Shown: piece by piece, positions 12,107-23,433 of the stretch
How positions within the stretch are numbered: position 1 is the stretch's first letter
How the letters are laid out: the number at the start of each line of letters is the position of its first letter
Source: Alligator mississippiensis
Lineage: Eukaryota > Chordata > Crocodylia > Alligatoridae
Direction of reading: 5' to 3'
Length of the DNA stretch: 64,000 bases
Assembly: GCF_030867095.1 (NCBI RefSeq)
Contig: NC_081824.1
Span: 304,188,956-304,252,955, forward strand
Translations under genes and position numbers: made by a program
Notes under the pieces: model-generated
What the model was told of the DNA's origin: nothing
What the model saw: only the letters and a program-made list of their open reading frames with translations
Database searches by the model: none

Positions 12107-12291
12107 TTCCCCTATACTTACCTGCACATACATACCTGTACTTATTTGTTGTCCTCCTGTATCTCCCTATGTTTATCAGTTTTGGGCCAGCCATTTACCC
12201 ATGCAGGGCCTGATGCCCTTTTGAGGTAGCATAGATCCTTAAGATATAGTATTACATAAGAATTGTGCATTTTATTTATAGAGATGTACAT

Positions 12292-12480
12292 TAGGGCTGT
12301 GCAAAATTTCACCGGCTGTTTTGATTTGACACTGTTTCAACTCATTTTGAGCTCAAAACAGCGAAATCGAATCAAAACAAAGGGCTTTGAAACAGCCTCA
12401 AAACAAAATGAGGCTAGTCAAAATGTTTTGAAAGTTTCAAAGCAGCCAGCAGCCAGGTGGTGGGAGACTGGGAAGGACCA
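12292..12480 (+). mobile_element. Partial hAT-type terminus
   Basis: It begins TAGGGCTGTGCAAAATTTC, matching the reversed right end of the hAT at 10732-11591. Subterminal CAAAAC and GTTTTGA blocks follow in both directions. No matching right end was found nearby, so the element is truncated. Confidence 0.5.
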
Positions 12481-12716
12481 GGGCTGAGCTCAGTCCTAAT
12501 GTAAATATGTACAAGTTTTGACATTTTATTGTTATATTGTGTAATATTGTGCCTTATATTTTGTGTACCTCTATATTTGTGTATTAGTAGTTTAGTAGAG
12601 TCTATAACCCTGCTTGGAAAATCCACTGGGACCCCTTGCTGTCACTTACCTGTGTTTACCTGTCACTTACCTGAAACCCCAGTGGTGGTGATCCATTGTA
12701 GAGAATAAGGTTTATA

Positions 12717-12740
12717 GTAATATATATATATATCCGAGTA
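12717..12740. repeat. (TA)n microsatellite
   Basis: A run of TA dinucleotides, then related TATATAT stretches to about 12770. Confidence 0.7.
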
Positions 12741-13104
12741 TATATACTGTTATACATATATATCTGTACCTATGTTTATTTTTATGTCTATTTTTATGCA
12801 TTTATGTAAATATTAATAAATTTGTATATTGTTTAATATTGGCCTGGCCTGGCTCTGTAGGGAGCGGGGAAACTGCACTTAGCTTGCAGTTCTCTCCCAC
12901 AGCACCTCTACCTACTGACAATCTCCTTCCATCAGAAAGGGGAGTACATACCCTGGATACACCTGGGCTACACTTCTTTTTTTGTGGGAACTCATGTCTA
13001 AATACAATTTAGCAAAAAATATCAATTTTGTTGAAATGACAGTTTCTGACAGAAAACTGTCTTCATGAAAACTTTGTGGATGGATTTCCTGTACATGAGC
13101 TGGT

Positions 13105-13453
13105 TAGGGGTGTCCAACTCATGTGGCCCTGCCTGTCGGATCTGGACCACAGAGCTCCTTGCAGCTCCAGCATCAGGGCACCAGCTTTGCAGCACAACTG
13201 CCAGAGCTGCTGCATTAGCACAGCTCCAGAATCCAGCAGGGTGAACGTCACTGCTGCCCCCCCCCCCTTCTCCTGCCACCAGTTTTAGTCACTAATGCAG
13301 ACCAAAGACCCTACTAATTCAGTAGTGAGCAAAGGGTTTGTGGGGCAAGCAGCAGCAGCATTCACCCTCTGGATTCTAGAGCCACACCAATGGAGCAACA
13401 CCAGCAGCTGTGCTGGCAACACCTGCTGCAATTTAACCCCATGGGCAACCCTG
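13105..13453. mobile_element. Probable hAT-type MITE
   Basis: The left end TAGGGGTGTCCAAC and the reversed right end CAGGGTTGCCCATGG have the usual hAT style. The interior has CAGAGCTCC/GGAGC and AGCAGC blocks in both directions. No convincing 8-bp target duplication is visible, so the boundaries are approximate. Confidence 0.45.
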
Positions 13454-14100
13454 ATCTAAAGCACTGATGAGAAACTCCTGACTGTGGCCGCATCAAAAGC
13501 ATTGTTTTCTTCTCAACTGCAATTTCCAAGTGGATAATAAGCCATAGATTTTAGCACAGGCTCCCAAGCTGTTTACTTCTCATCACTATGTAGCTCCACT
13601 GTGGTGAGTAGAACTGCACCAGTGTCACAAATCACAAGCAGAGGATCAGGCCCTAATGATCTACAGAAGAGGTTCATATTTTACAGCCCAGTCCTACTTC
13701 CATGAATGCCAATGGAAATTCATCCCTGAATGTCCATGACACCAGGAATGGTCCTATGTGAATAAACGATTCAGGTTTATCTTGATAAGGAGACTCTTCC
13801 AATTCACAGCTGGAAGAGGAAATCAACTGGTCCAAAGATGCCTGTGTGCACAAACTCTTTGCTATTGAGCTCTGACAGTGGACATGGGGCTTTCAGATAT
13901 TTAAGAGAAATACCCTGCCTCAAGAAGATTGTACAGCTCCCCAGGAGAGACCCATGCCAAAACCTCAAATCCAAGCAGCCCTTGAACTGTGAGGAAGATG
14001 TGGAGCCAAATCCACATCCAAACCCAGCAGCAGAAACTCTTCTCTAGTCGCTACATGCTACAGACTTCCTACATAGCACTGTGCCCAAGGGACTCGGGGG
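13454..14100. other. Downstream flank / presumed 3' untranslated side of NYX
   Basis: On the minus strand this follows the NYX stop codon, so it should contain its 3' untranslated region. I saw no canonical AATAAA on the minus strand in this stretch. A variant signal or a more distal site must be used. No repeat is recognised. Confidence 0.4.
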
Positions 14101-15509
14101 TTATTTAGCCTGCAGAACAATCACTGCTTGAGCTGCAGTGAGTGGCAGAAGCTGAAAAAAATAGGTGATAGATGTAGTATGGTATCCTCCTACCCCTGAG
14201 GAAACCCCATCAGCCAATCCATCCAACTGGGTGGTGTTGGTGAACACTTCAGTGGTGTTTGACACCTCCCCAGGAGTCCCTTCCTGGAGCAGAAACTTAG
14301 AGATAAGGCTGCTGAACTTGCTTTCTGTGGTAGAGTGAGGCTCCTCCGTTGGGGTGGGACTGTAGGAAGTGACATTTAACTCCACTGGGTCTAGACAGTA
14401 GCCTTCTGGTGATCTGTCAAAAAGTACATCCATCAAGTCAATCCCAGCTACTGAAGATGGGGAGGCACAAGGAATATCCCTGACGAGTCTGTAGTTCTCC
14501 ATCCACTCTTTCAGCCATTCAAGCCTGCAGTCACACTCCCAAGGGTTCCGGAAAAGATAGAGCCTGCCCAGGAAATAGACTGGCTGGAAGACAGAGAAAG
14601 GCAGGGTGGTCAGGTCATTGCTGTTCAAATGCAGCGAGATGAGACTGGTTAGGTTTTCAAAAGCTCCTTCTTCGATGTAGCTGATCCTGTTTCTGTCCAA
14701 GTGGAGAATTTCCAGCTCAACCAGATCCTGGAACCAGGTGTGGGACACATTCCTGAGAAAATTCCCACCAAGACTGAGCATTTTCAGATGCCTCAGCCCA
14801 CTGAAGGAGGTTTCTGGGAAGTCACTAAGTAAGTTGTCATTCAGGTAAAGGTATTCCATTTTCTGGCAATCCTGAAAGGCTCGGTCATGAATAACATTTA
14901 TTCTGTTGTCCTGGAGATTAAGATACTTCAGCCTGGTCAAGCCCTGCAGAGAATTATGGGCTACAGCTTCTATCCTGTTTCTCTCTAAGTAAATGTGGGT
15001 CAAATTCTCCATGTTCCTTATAGCCCCTGGGATCCTTCTGAAATTGTTCTGAAAACAGAAGAGCTCCTGCAGGGCTGGGAGCTCTATAAAAATCCTATCT
15101 GGGATGTTGAACAGATTGCAGTCAGCCAGGTCCAGTTTGATGAGCCTTTTGAGAGGGGTGAACGTCCGAGTGTGCAGGTAGCGGATGTATTCGTTGTGGG
15201 CCATTTTAAGCTCAGTCAAGCTGGGCAGCCCCTTGAAAGCTCCAGGAGTGATGAAAGAAATATTATTGTGGTTGAGCGACAGGGATTTGAGGGAAGGCAG
15301 GGTGCCGAAAGCTCTCTCTGAGAGCAATTTAATACTGTTTTTATCCAGGTTGATAGAGGATGCTTCACAGGGGAACTCACTGGGGATCTGAACGAGGCCG
15401 GCACGATCGCACAGGACAGAGCAGCTCCGCTCCTGGGTACACATGCAGTTGGTGGGGCAGGAGCGCACGCAGGCCCACACTGCTTGGATACAAGGGACAC
15501 AAAGGATAA
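14101..15509 (-). CDS. NYX: Nyctalopin, terminal coding exon (first coding exon not in this span)
   Basis: Nyctalopin is an extracellular leucine-rich-repeat protein on retinal ON-bipolar cell dendrites. It holds the TRPM1 channel/mGluR6 complex at the synapse, and human loss causes X-linked complete congenital stationary night blindness. The frame is open from 15537 to TAA at 14101. With that upstream Met as residue 1: cysteine-rich LRRNT cap at 27-43 (C27, C31, C33, C39, C43), about eleven LxxLxLxxN repeats at 58-330, LRRCT cap at 331-381 (C335, C337, C357, C381), and a Ser/Thr-rich stalk. The hydrophobic C-terminus (about 457-475) suits a GPI signal or membrane segment. N-glycosylation sequons lie at N92, N178, N263, N295, N388, N427 and N434. 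I place the exon start at 15509. A pyrimidine tract and AG precede it, and the phase-1 split matches the human gene, whose first coding exon has about 12 codons. That gives roughly 481 residues, the human length. The Met at 15535-15537 is probably intronic. There are no frameshifts. Confidence 0.95.
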
Positions 15510-15528
15510 CTGGAAGAGGGCAAAGCAC
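15510..15528 (-). promoter_or_regulatory. Splice acceptor of the NYX terminal exon
   Basis: Read on the minus strand, the sequence is GCTTTGCCCTCTTCCAG, with the AG at 15511-15510. A longer pyrimidine-rich stretch lies further upstream (15545-15590). The exon begins two bases into a codon, so the intron is phase 1, as in mammalian NYX. Confidence 0.8.
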
Positions 15529-15539
15529 CAGAGCCACAC

Positions 15540-18295
15540 AGGTAAAGGGGGGGGCAGGGGGGGCGGGGAGAAGTGGGGATGAAACAGAGGAAATTGGTAA
15601 ATGTTAGTTATGCTTTATGCACACATCTCACCAGACCATTAATAATAACTAGCACAAGTTTGCTAACTGAGAGCAATGAACTTCCATTGAAGTGTCCAAG
15701 AGAAGGGTGATTTTTCTAAAGAGCTTACCTTGGGGTCCTACAGCAGGGGCATAATCACTCTCAAATCCTACTGGATTCCTCCCAAATGCATGACACATTT
15801 GCATACACACTACCCATGACTCAGCCTGTCTCTGGGGACAGGGGAAGTGGCTGCAGTGGGGGTGGGCGAATAAATCAGTTGGGCAGGGTTTTGGCTCTTG
15901 TCTGGGGGCACTGCAATCAGTTCTGCCAGCTGTCAGGGAAGAATAAATAGTTGTCTAGGGAGTTTGATTATCTGTAATTGTTACCTATCTTTTTTTATCC
16001 CTGTGATAAACCCACCCATTATGACACTTTTCCACTAGTCCTTGGGCAGGCACTTTAGTATAAGAGGGACAATCAGCTGTTATTTGTAAGCTGACCAGCC
16101 ATCCTAAATATTTCAGGAGTGGCCCAGAGTTCAAGTCTGTATCTCATAAGAGTGCCTGAAATGGTAGTTCTGTTCTGCCCCAAATTTGGATACTCTGTTC
16201 TGCGTGTTTCCCCAGCGTCAGGCAGCGTCATGCTAGAATGTTGCTCCATACATGCAAATGAGCTCTGCTACTTACTAACTGGCTGTATTGCAAGGGTATA
16301 GCCATGTTCATGTAGCACTAATTAATTCCATCTCTCAGTCAGTCCTGAGGCTGCACCGACCATTGGGGCACCTTTGATACAATTCTATCTCTAGCAATAG
16401 TAAAAAACCTGCTCACATTACCATGCTAAGGCAGCTACATTAAACTATTTCTGCTTCTGATTACAGTACTGCTGGTCCTGAAGTCTGTAGTGGGCCTTGG
16501 ATCTCCAGACTGTCCCCGACTACATCTCAAGTTTTGGTGCTGAAATGTTGGACATCTTAGTTAAGGGCGGCCATTCCCACAATGCATCTGAGGAAAGGCA
16601 TGGGTCAGGAATGTCTTTGGGACACTTGCTCCTCAGTCTAAATATTTCATAGTAAAGGTGGCCTTCTCTTCCTCCAGCAAATGAGCACGACTCACTGCCC
16701 AGTGCTCAATGCTTCCTATTGCCTGGACTAACGGGAAGTGCATGGCTCTCTTGCTGTTTGGCTGTGTGGTTAGGACGAAGCAGATGGATATACACAGATG
16801 CAGAGGACAGCAAAAGCTCCATGCCTCAACTCAAACAGGAGGCCACTTAGACCTCCACAGACAGATGTGTGTGTGAAGAGAAAGCCCAGGAAGCAGGCAA
16901 CCTGGAAAGTAAAATCTTTAGAGAGAAAGCTAAAAACAGATTTTTTTTAATTTTTTTTTTGGTAATTGCTCTCTCAGGTGTGTCCCACTTGTTACTCAAC
17001 TGGAGTGCGAAGCAGCATCTGAGAGCTACCGATGTAATCACTTGAAGAAAATTGGTTGTATTGCTTCCCACTGAGTAATCTGTCTACTGCAGTTTGTCAT
17101 CTCTTCTACAGATGCTACTTTTCCATTATTTGGGCATCAGCTTAATTGCTAACCAACTTTATTCTAGCACAGTGGTGTCACATATTTCTTGGGGGGCTCC
17201 TGGCTACCAGAATAAGCTAATGGAATATTTTGACTATTATAGTATCTCATAACATGACAGTAATGGAGGAGACCACTCTCAGGATTTGTGCTTTCAACAT
17301 GTAAAAAGGAAGCTGTCAGACTGAACTGTGCGCAGTTGGATTTGCTCCCCTTGGGAGGCTCATGGTGCAGTGCTTGTTGGCTGTGACTGCCCTTACATGG
17401 TTTGGTTTTTGTTGTTTTTTAAGACAGACAACTACTGCTGGTGATCATGTTCCTATCATGGTTAAACCTCATGTATTGATTGAACTGTTCTTTGAACCTT
17501 CCCCAAGTGTTTTCTACATTCCAATCCTGTTTAAAGGTGACCTGCCTGGAAGCTTTTAAACACACTAGTTGTACCCTCTTTTGCTTCTTCAGGCACCAAT
17601 CCAGGAAGACAAACCTCATGGCAGGCCCCCACCACTGACATCAGTGGATCTCCATGTGGGCACAAGGGCTGGCTGGCAGGTATCAGGACCACCTAATGTC
17701 TAAGGCATATGGGAGGGGGCTACATCCCAGAAATATATGATATGATATGATATGTTTTTTTCTATTACAGATGCAGAACCTGTCTAGCCTGGAGACTCCA
17801 CGGTGACTAGAGAAGTAGCAAAATGGCAGCACTACAACAACAGGAGCAGTACAAGCTACACATTTGAAAGTGGAGTGGGATTTTTTTTTCAGGCTTTTTT
17901 TCCCCCTTAACCCTATTTAGCTGCACTGACTAATTAATATTTTGAATAAAGAATGTCCCTTTTTTAATTCAGTGCCCAAATCCTTTCAGTGAAGGCATTG
18001 AATATCTCCTCCAGCAAAACAAGATAAAAAATAAGCAGAATAAAAAAGGAAAAATTCAGGATTTTTTTAGAAATCATAAAGAATACAAAAGCACGATCCC
18101 TTTCAAAGCAGTCCCTTGCATGTCATTTTGAAGTCTGGTGAGGGATCAGCAACTTTCAATCCCACATGTCCACAGCAGACCTTTTTACTTCAAATTGCCT
18201 TGCAGATGTAAATAACAGTGGATGTCAGGAAAGGAATAGGGCATAGATCACTCTCGAAATATCCAGTTCACTGCTCTACCTCTATAGTATCCACC
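15540..18295. other. Presumed NYX intron, no exon found
   Basis: Mostly unique sequence. An (ATATG)n patch lies at 17735-17754. A segment at 17218-17256 repeats 9867-9905. I looked for a short exon (Met, about 12 codons ending one base into a codon, then a donor) but such a small target cannot be picked out by eye. Confidence 0.4.
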
Positions 18296-18367
18296 CCTGC
18301 CACTGTTGGAGACAGGATACTGGGCGAGATGGACCATTGGTCTGACCCAGTATGGCACTTCTTATGT
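18296..18367 (+). mobile_element. CR1-type LINE 3' tail
   Basis: The stretch has the standard reptile CR1/L3-type tail wording: GAGACAGGATACTGGGC, then GATGGACCATTGGTCTGA and CAGTATGGCACTTCTTATG. Only the last 70 bases remain. Confidence 0.65.
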
Positions 18368-18413
18368 AAAAATTTCTACTACACAGATGTGTAAAGTGAG
18401 ATACAGGGAGATT

Positions 18414-18472
18414 ATGGGTATGTCTAAGCTGCCATCTGATGGTCTTAGTGAAGTTCATGGGGACATACCCAT
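18414..18472. repeat. Small palindromic repeat (MITE-like)
   Basis: ATGGGTATGTC at 18414-18424 pairs exactly with GACATACCCAT at 18462-18472. The ends resemble those of the larger repeats at 37119, 60691 and 61831 (GGGCATGTCTACA / TGTAGATGCACCC style). Confidence 0.5.
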
Positions 18473-20884
18473 GAAGCTCAGATATTGAGCAGGGTAGCTG
18501 CAGTAGCAGGTGGCTTATCATGAGCTAGCCATGCAGGTATTTACCAGCATCCTGGGAGGCCTCTGAAGCCCACACCAAGCTAATGCTGCTGTCACTACTC
18601 TGCTGTTGGTACCCAAGATCACTAGTTAAAAGCAAGGTTGAATATGTCTGCACCTTTGGACTACAGTGGAGACATATCCTAAGTGACTGTATCAAGGTTG
18701 TATAGTGAGTCAGTAGGGAAATTTTTAAGGCGGGAACCATTTTTCCCAATTCCCTGTTCACCTTCTAATCACTTGATTTGCTGAAGAAAATGTGAGAGTC
18801 CAAATCAAATAAAGTTGTTTTCTAGCCTGCTGAGCTACTAGGAACTATTAGTTCTTTGTACTGGATGTAGAGCTGCTGCCAACAGCTTGCCACAACACAG
18901 AAGTCTGCATTGTCTATTTGCAAATAAATCTCCTTAGTCTGCCTAACATGCAGAATCCCTGACTGGATGCAGTCCAACCTTGGCAGACAACATCCTTTAG
19001 CCAGAAAGAACTGAGAAGAACCCCTTCTCTGCAGTGCTTTGCCCTGTCCTTTTTGAACAGAGGTGTTCTACCCCAAATCACGCAGCCAAACACCACAGAC
19101 CTTTGGGACAGGTCAAAATTCAAACCTGAAAATTGGTGTGGATTTTGCACCTTAAGCCCATTTCTATTCTCTTCTGAAAGTAGATCTATTTTCTTAAAAA
19201 AATAGCAATGGCACTGTTCTGCTGCCCTTGTACCTGTCCAACAGAAAGGTCCTAATTTTTCTTTCTTTTTTTTAAGTAAGTGGGGAAAAAGGGAAAATGC
19301 TTAAGGCTTCAGCAGGAGACGGGAAAATATTTTGCTCCAAACATTTTGTTTCAGAAACATGTGTGCTCCTTAACTAATCTCTGGTGCAATTCAGGCACCT
19401 GGGCTGGCTGGAATTTACGTCCTATCATCTGACAAGAGCAAACTTTGGGAATTTTGATTAGTGTCAATTTAATTAAACCTGTGTAAAATAAAATGATAAA
19501 AAAGCTCTGTTTAGGGACATCACTGAGATTATGGAATAAAACCTCCATTTGAATTGAGTTGATTTAGTTTTTTTACTTCTTTAAATAATGCAGTCATTCC
19601 TTCAGGTCAGTTTTTGCAAGAATGAGTGTGAAAGCCAGTGAGACATCCAAGTACGTTCTCAGTGGCACAAAGAGAAAAATACTTGAAAACATATTGAATG
19701 AGCTTAAGACATTCAGAATGATTGGTCTCATCTACTAGTACAGAAATAAAACAACTACTCACCATTTAAAATGATGGCAAACATCACCTTGACAATTCAC
19801 TTGTGGCATTTCAGGCCTGGCAAACAGAGTTTGGGGTATCTAAAAGTACATCAAAAGAGCAGAGATGATTTCAGGACATTGCCATTTACTCACATTTGTT
19901 CCTGGATATACGGTCTATGTCTAGAAAGGAAGGATCAGGAAACACAACACCTTTCCCAGCTGATTTCAGCTTGATCCCTGTTCCCTAAAGTTTAAACCTG
20001 ACAATGGATTATTTTATTTTTATTTTTCTTTCTCACTGACCTTTTCAGTGAATGCTTCAGTGCTATCCTTTACACAGCTTTTCACAAGGACTGGCCACAG
20101 CTCTTATCATGAGGTGCGTCGATGAAATATTCCTAGAGGGACAGGAGGAAAGGAAGAGCGTCAGGCTGCTGGAGACTGGGCGGAGCACTAACCCTTCAGA
20201 TGCATTTACCCAGCAGCATTATTGAACTAGCAATGAACAGCCATTAATAATAAGCTGAACCTTAACAAAATAACTCATTTACCCATTAATTACATTGCTT
20301 ACCTAACAGGGCAATGGCTGCATTCTCCCTGCTCCTCTGGAGCTTGCCATTAGTCGTACTAGTCTGTCTCTGAAGAGTTGGCATTTTTTCCCCAAAGCTA
20401 TTATTTAATGGGAGGAAAATCCTCTGTGTCAGAGGAGGATTAGTGGGGATGGAAAAAATGGGCCTGTCCTTTAAACCTCCAAAGCACAACACAGATTGCT
20501 GATAAACCAATCTGCTTCATTCTTCCCCATCCCCCACCCAAAATCACTTCAGAGTTGGACCCCTGCCAGACAACTAGCCCTGCTAGGACTCTAGGCGAAG
20601 CCATCTCATCTCTCCAGTGCCTATTACATAAAAGAGAGGAAGGAGGGTCGATGTAATCATATTTGGGGGCAAGCATAGGCTTACGTTTCAGCTACTTGAA
20701 ATGGTGATTGATCAGCTCTCCAGACCCACATAAGAAAAAGCTACCACCAACTTAAGTGTTGTGCTGCAGTCTAAATCACATGCCTGAACCTGAGCTCTCA
20801 TTGCATGGGCAAAGGTGAAACTCCTTGGACTTGGAAGGTGCTACTACACTATGTTAGGATGAACACAATCACAAATGCAATCAC
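18473..20884. other. Non-coding, no gene or clear repeat seen
   Basis: Unique-looking sequence. Frames are at most 78 codons and show no domain. It may be NYX intron or upstream flank. Confidence 0.4.
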
Positions 20885-22015
20885 CTGTCAGGACTAGGAT
20901 GAGGCAGGGTAGCTGGCTTTGCAGGTAAGGAAAATACCGTGAACAAACTATACCTGGACTTCTGAAAGGCTTTTGACACAGTCCCAGATGCCATTCTTAT
21001 AACTAAACCTGAGAAACATGGGCTAGATACAGGATTACTGTTAGATCGATACAGAATTGGTAGAATAACAACACGCAACAGATTAATGGATCAAGTGGTA
21101 TGGCACAGGGGGTGGGGTCTGTTCTGAGTCCAGTGTTGTTAACATATTTATTAATGTCTTGTTTCCATATTTCTTCATGCCTTGGATGCATAAATCAAGA
21201 GTATATAAACCAGGCTTGCAAGTGACACAAAACTGAGAGGGGTTCAACATTTTGCAGAGCAGGATTAGCACCTAAACGGATCTTGCTAACATTGGAGGAC
21301 TGGGCTATAGATAACAAAATTAAATTCAGCAAAAGTAAATGTACTGTGCTATGCAAGGCAAAAAGGCATGTACACACACAGATGAGGAGATAAGTGGTTT
21401 GGCTGCGGAGATAAGTGGCCTCTCATCACTGGGAGGGTCTTGGGGTTATAGCAGATCACAAGTGCAACATGAATCAGCACTGCAGTACTGTCACAAAAAA
21501 AGCAAATGCATTTTGTTTTTATTCAGAGAAGCATGTCTGCAAGACACTGGAGGAAGATAAGGCCACTGTGCTCAGCATGGCTGGCCTCAGCTGGAGTAGG
21601 CTAGCCAGAATTGGGCCCTGCATTTTAAGAAGGATGTGGAGGAATAATAAAAGCTCACTTAGACAAGTTTCAAAGATGATGAAGAAATTGAAGCACAGGC
21701 CATATGAAGAAGGTTGCAGGAACCAGATATATTTAGTCTGGAGAAAAGGAGTTCAAGGAGGAAAGTGATACCAGCTTCCAAAATATCTAAGAAGTTGCCA
21801 TAAAGAAAAGGGAGAACAACTGTTCTCCTTTCCCAGCGAGTGTCAGTCACTTGACTGTGTGATTAAACTCCAGTAAAGCAGATTTAGATTAAATTTCAGG
21901 AAAAAAAACTTTCTATAGTGAGAACAACAAGGGGAGCCATGGCATCTTCACAAGGGGGTTTCAAGGGCCGGAGAGGCATTTGTCTGGAATGATTTTGGCA
22001 TAGCACATGTAGCAG
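20885..22015 (+). mobile_element. CR1 LINE fragment (reverse transcriptase to 3' region)
   Basis: Broken frames give YLDF-stop-KAFDTVPDAILI near 20970, SDTKLRGVQ near 21220 and a decayed 'palm-to-thumb' part to about 21720. CR1-like 3' sequence follows up to about 22010. YLDF and the DT of the ADDT block are recognisable. Numerous stops and small indels make it non-functional. Confidence 0.7.
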
Positions 22016-23254
22016 GGTTTATACTGGGTGCTGCCTAAGGGCCTTTGCAGTCATTACGGTTCTGCCATCATGAAACTTTTGTACTGAAAACAAAGGCTCC
22101 AATAAAACCAGCAGGGGAAGGTAGACACAGGGAGATGCCTAGTATCTGTTACTCCTGGGAAAATACTGTCTGTCCTGTCTAAGACCGTGTTCTGCTTGCT
22201 GTGCTGAATGTCAGCATGTGGAAATGGTAAGAACAGGCTCTGCCTGTGGCAATATTCTGCCAGGCAGGACATGAGACATTATTTAAAGTCTCTTCTGACA
22301 GACTAACAATGATTTCTCTCAAATGTGTCTGAGTGAGTGAGTGATCCCAGCCTCTCTCATTTCATTCCAGCATGTTAACAGTGTCTGGAAAAATAGCCTT
22401 ATTTCTTCCTTTCAAATGAATTCAATACATGGGATACAGCTGGCTCCAGTTAATCTGTGCTTGGTTCCTCTGTACATCAAGGCACCTGAAAGATTTCAAT
22501 GGCAACCAGTCCCGTAATGTGCATTGCGCCATGCAGCACACGCACCTGCTGTGTTATTTTTGTTTCATTTTGACAGCCCCCTCAGCCTTTGAGGAGCCTC
22601 CGTTAGCTTTGAATTAGCTCCTCATGTTGGGAAATCACTCTGTCAAAGAATTCATCTAAAATTGCTGGGAGACCTTAATTCACACAAGCATAGAGCTGGC
22701 AAACTGATGTTAGCCTAACTAGGTCTGAAGTAGGGGGACCAAGAATGAGCTCTATGGTGTGACAGTTAAAGGAGAAAATTAACTCCATTTTGGAGGGTTG
22801 GGAATTTGCTGCACTGGAGACAACTCCCTCGGCTACAGGCAGATCCCTATGTAGAAGCCTGGCCAGCGGGCAAAGACCTTGGGGGCTGAAAAAAACACAG
22901 GGTCAGACTTTTTCCAGGCATTCAGCATGTACAACCGTTGTACAATTTGAGGCAGGGCCTCCAGGCAGCATTGCCAACTCTCTTGATACTTCATGCTTTG
23001 CTTACTGTCCCAGTTCCTGGAGTCATGAGAATCTCAGGTCTCATGTTTTTAAAAGTATTAGCTGTCAACCCTCAAGATTGTGGAGAACAGCTTCAAAAAG
23101 TTATCTCCTTACAGAGTCAAAAACCAGAAGGCCAGTGAGGAAAAAAAATCCAGGTGTTGGCAGTTTTTAAAACCAGTTTTTAAACTAATCTTGTGATATT
23201 TTGTGGGCCTGACTCATGATTTTTGGACCACCTAGAGCTGACCATGCTGTACAG
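22016..23254. other. Non-coding stretch with one dispersed repeat
   Basis: At about 22970-23230 lies a reptile interspersed repeat, recognised by TTGCCAACTCTCTTGAT at one end and CTCATGATTTTTGGA at the other. A related piece is at 43109-43200. The remainder is unique-looking, without a gene. Confidence 0.4.
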
Positions 23255-23433
23255 CAGTGGTTCCCAACTTTTTTTTCCCATGCCCCGCTGCTGGGAGCCG
23301 AGTGCAGCAGTGGTGGTGGCCCAGGGGCAGGGGAGCTCCCAGCACACAGCGTGGCTCATCTTTTCTGTGCGGTGCCACCAGCATTGCCCCTGTGACCCTC
23401 ATTTGGGTTGCGAGCCAGGGTTGGGAACCACTG
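23255..23433. mobile_element. hAT-type MITE, 179 bp
   Basis: The ends CAGTGGTTCCCAAC and GTTGGGAACCACTG are perfect inverted repeats. Flanking 8-mers are CTGTACAG (23247-23254) and CTATACAG (23434-23441), 7 of 8 matching, with T at position 2 and A at position 7 as hAT insertions prefer. There is no coding capacity. Confidence 0.88.

Larger units (their letters stand above)
10101..12972 (+). mobile_element. Probable LTR-type element, interrupted by hAT insertions
   Basis: It starts TGTGGCAGAC and ends GGGCTACA. It is flanked by CTTC 4-mers (10097-10100 and 12973-12976). A CCAAT-like stretch (about 10173), a TATA-like AATAAAAG at 10278, tandem repeats and a T/A-rich distal part are compatible with a long LTR. 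The start shares TGTGGCAG with the proven LTR at 5277. No retroviral protein is coded. The TSD is short and lies in T/C-rich sequence, so chance is possible. The span includes a complete hAT (10732-11591) and a partial one (12292). Confidence 0.4.

Noticed and set aside
15510..15537. Met at 15535-15537 as NYX start codon
   Set aside because: It lies in the pyrimidine-rich intron end. The acceptor position and phase match the known gene structure better.
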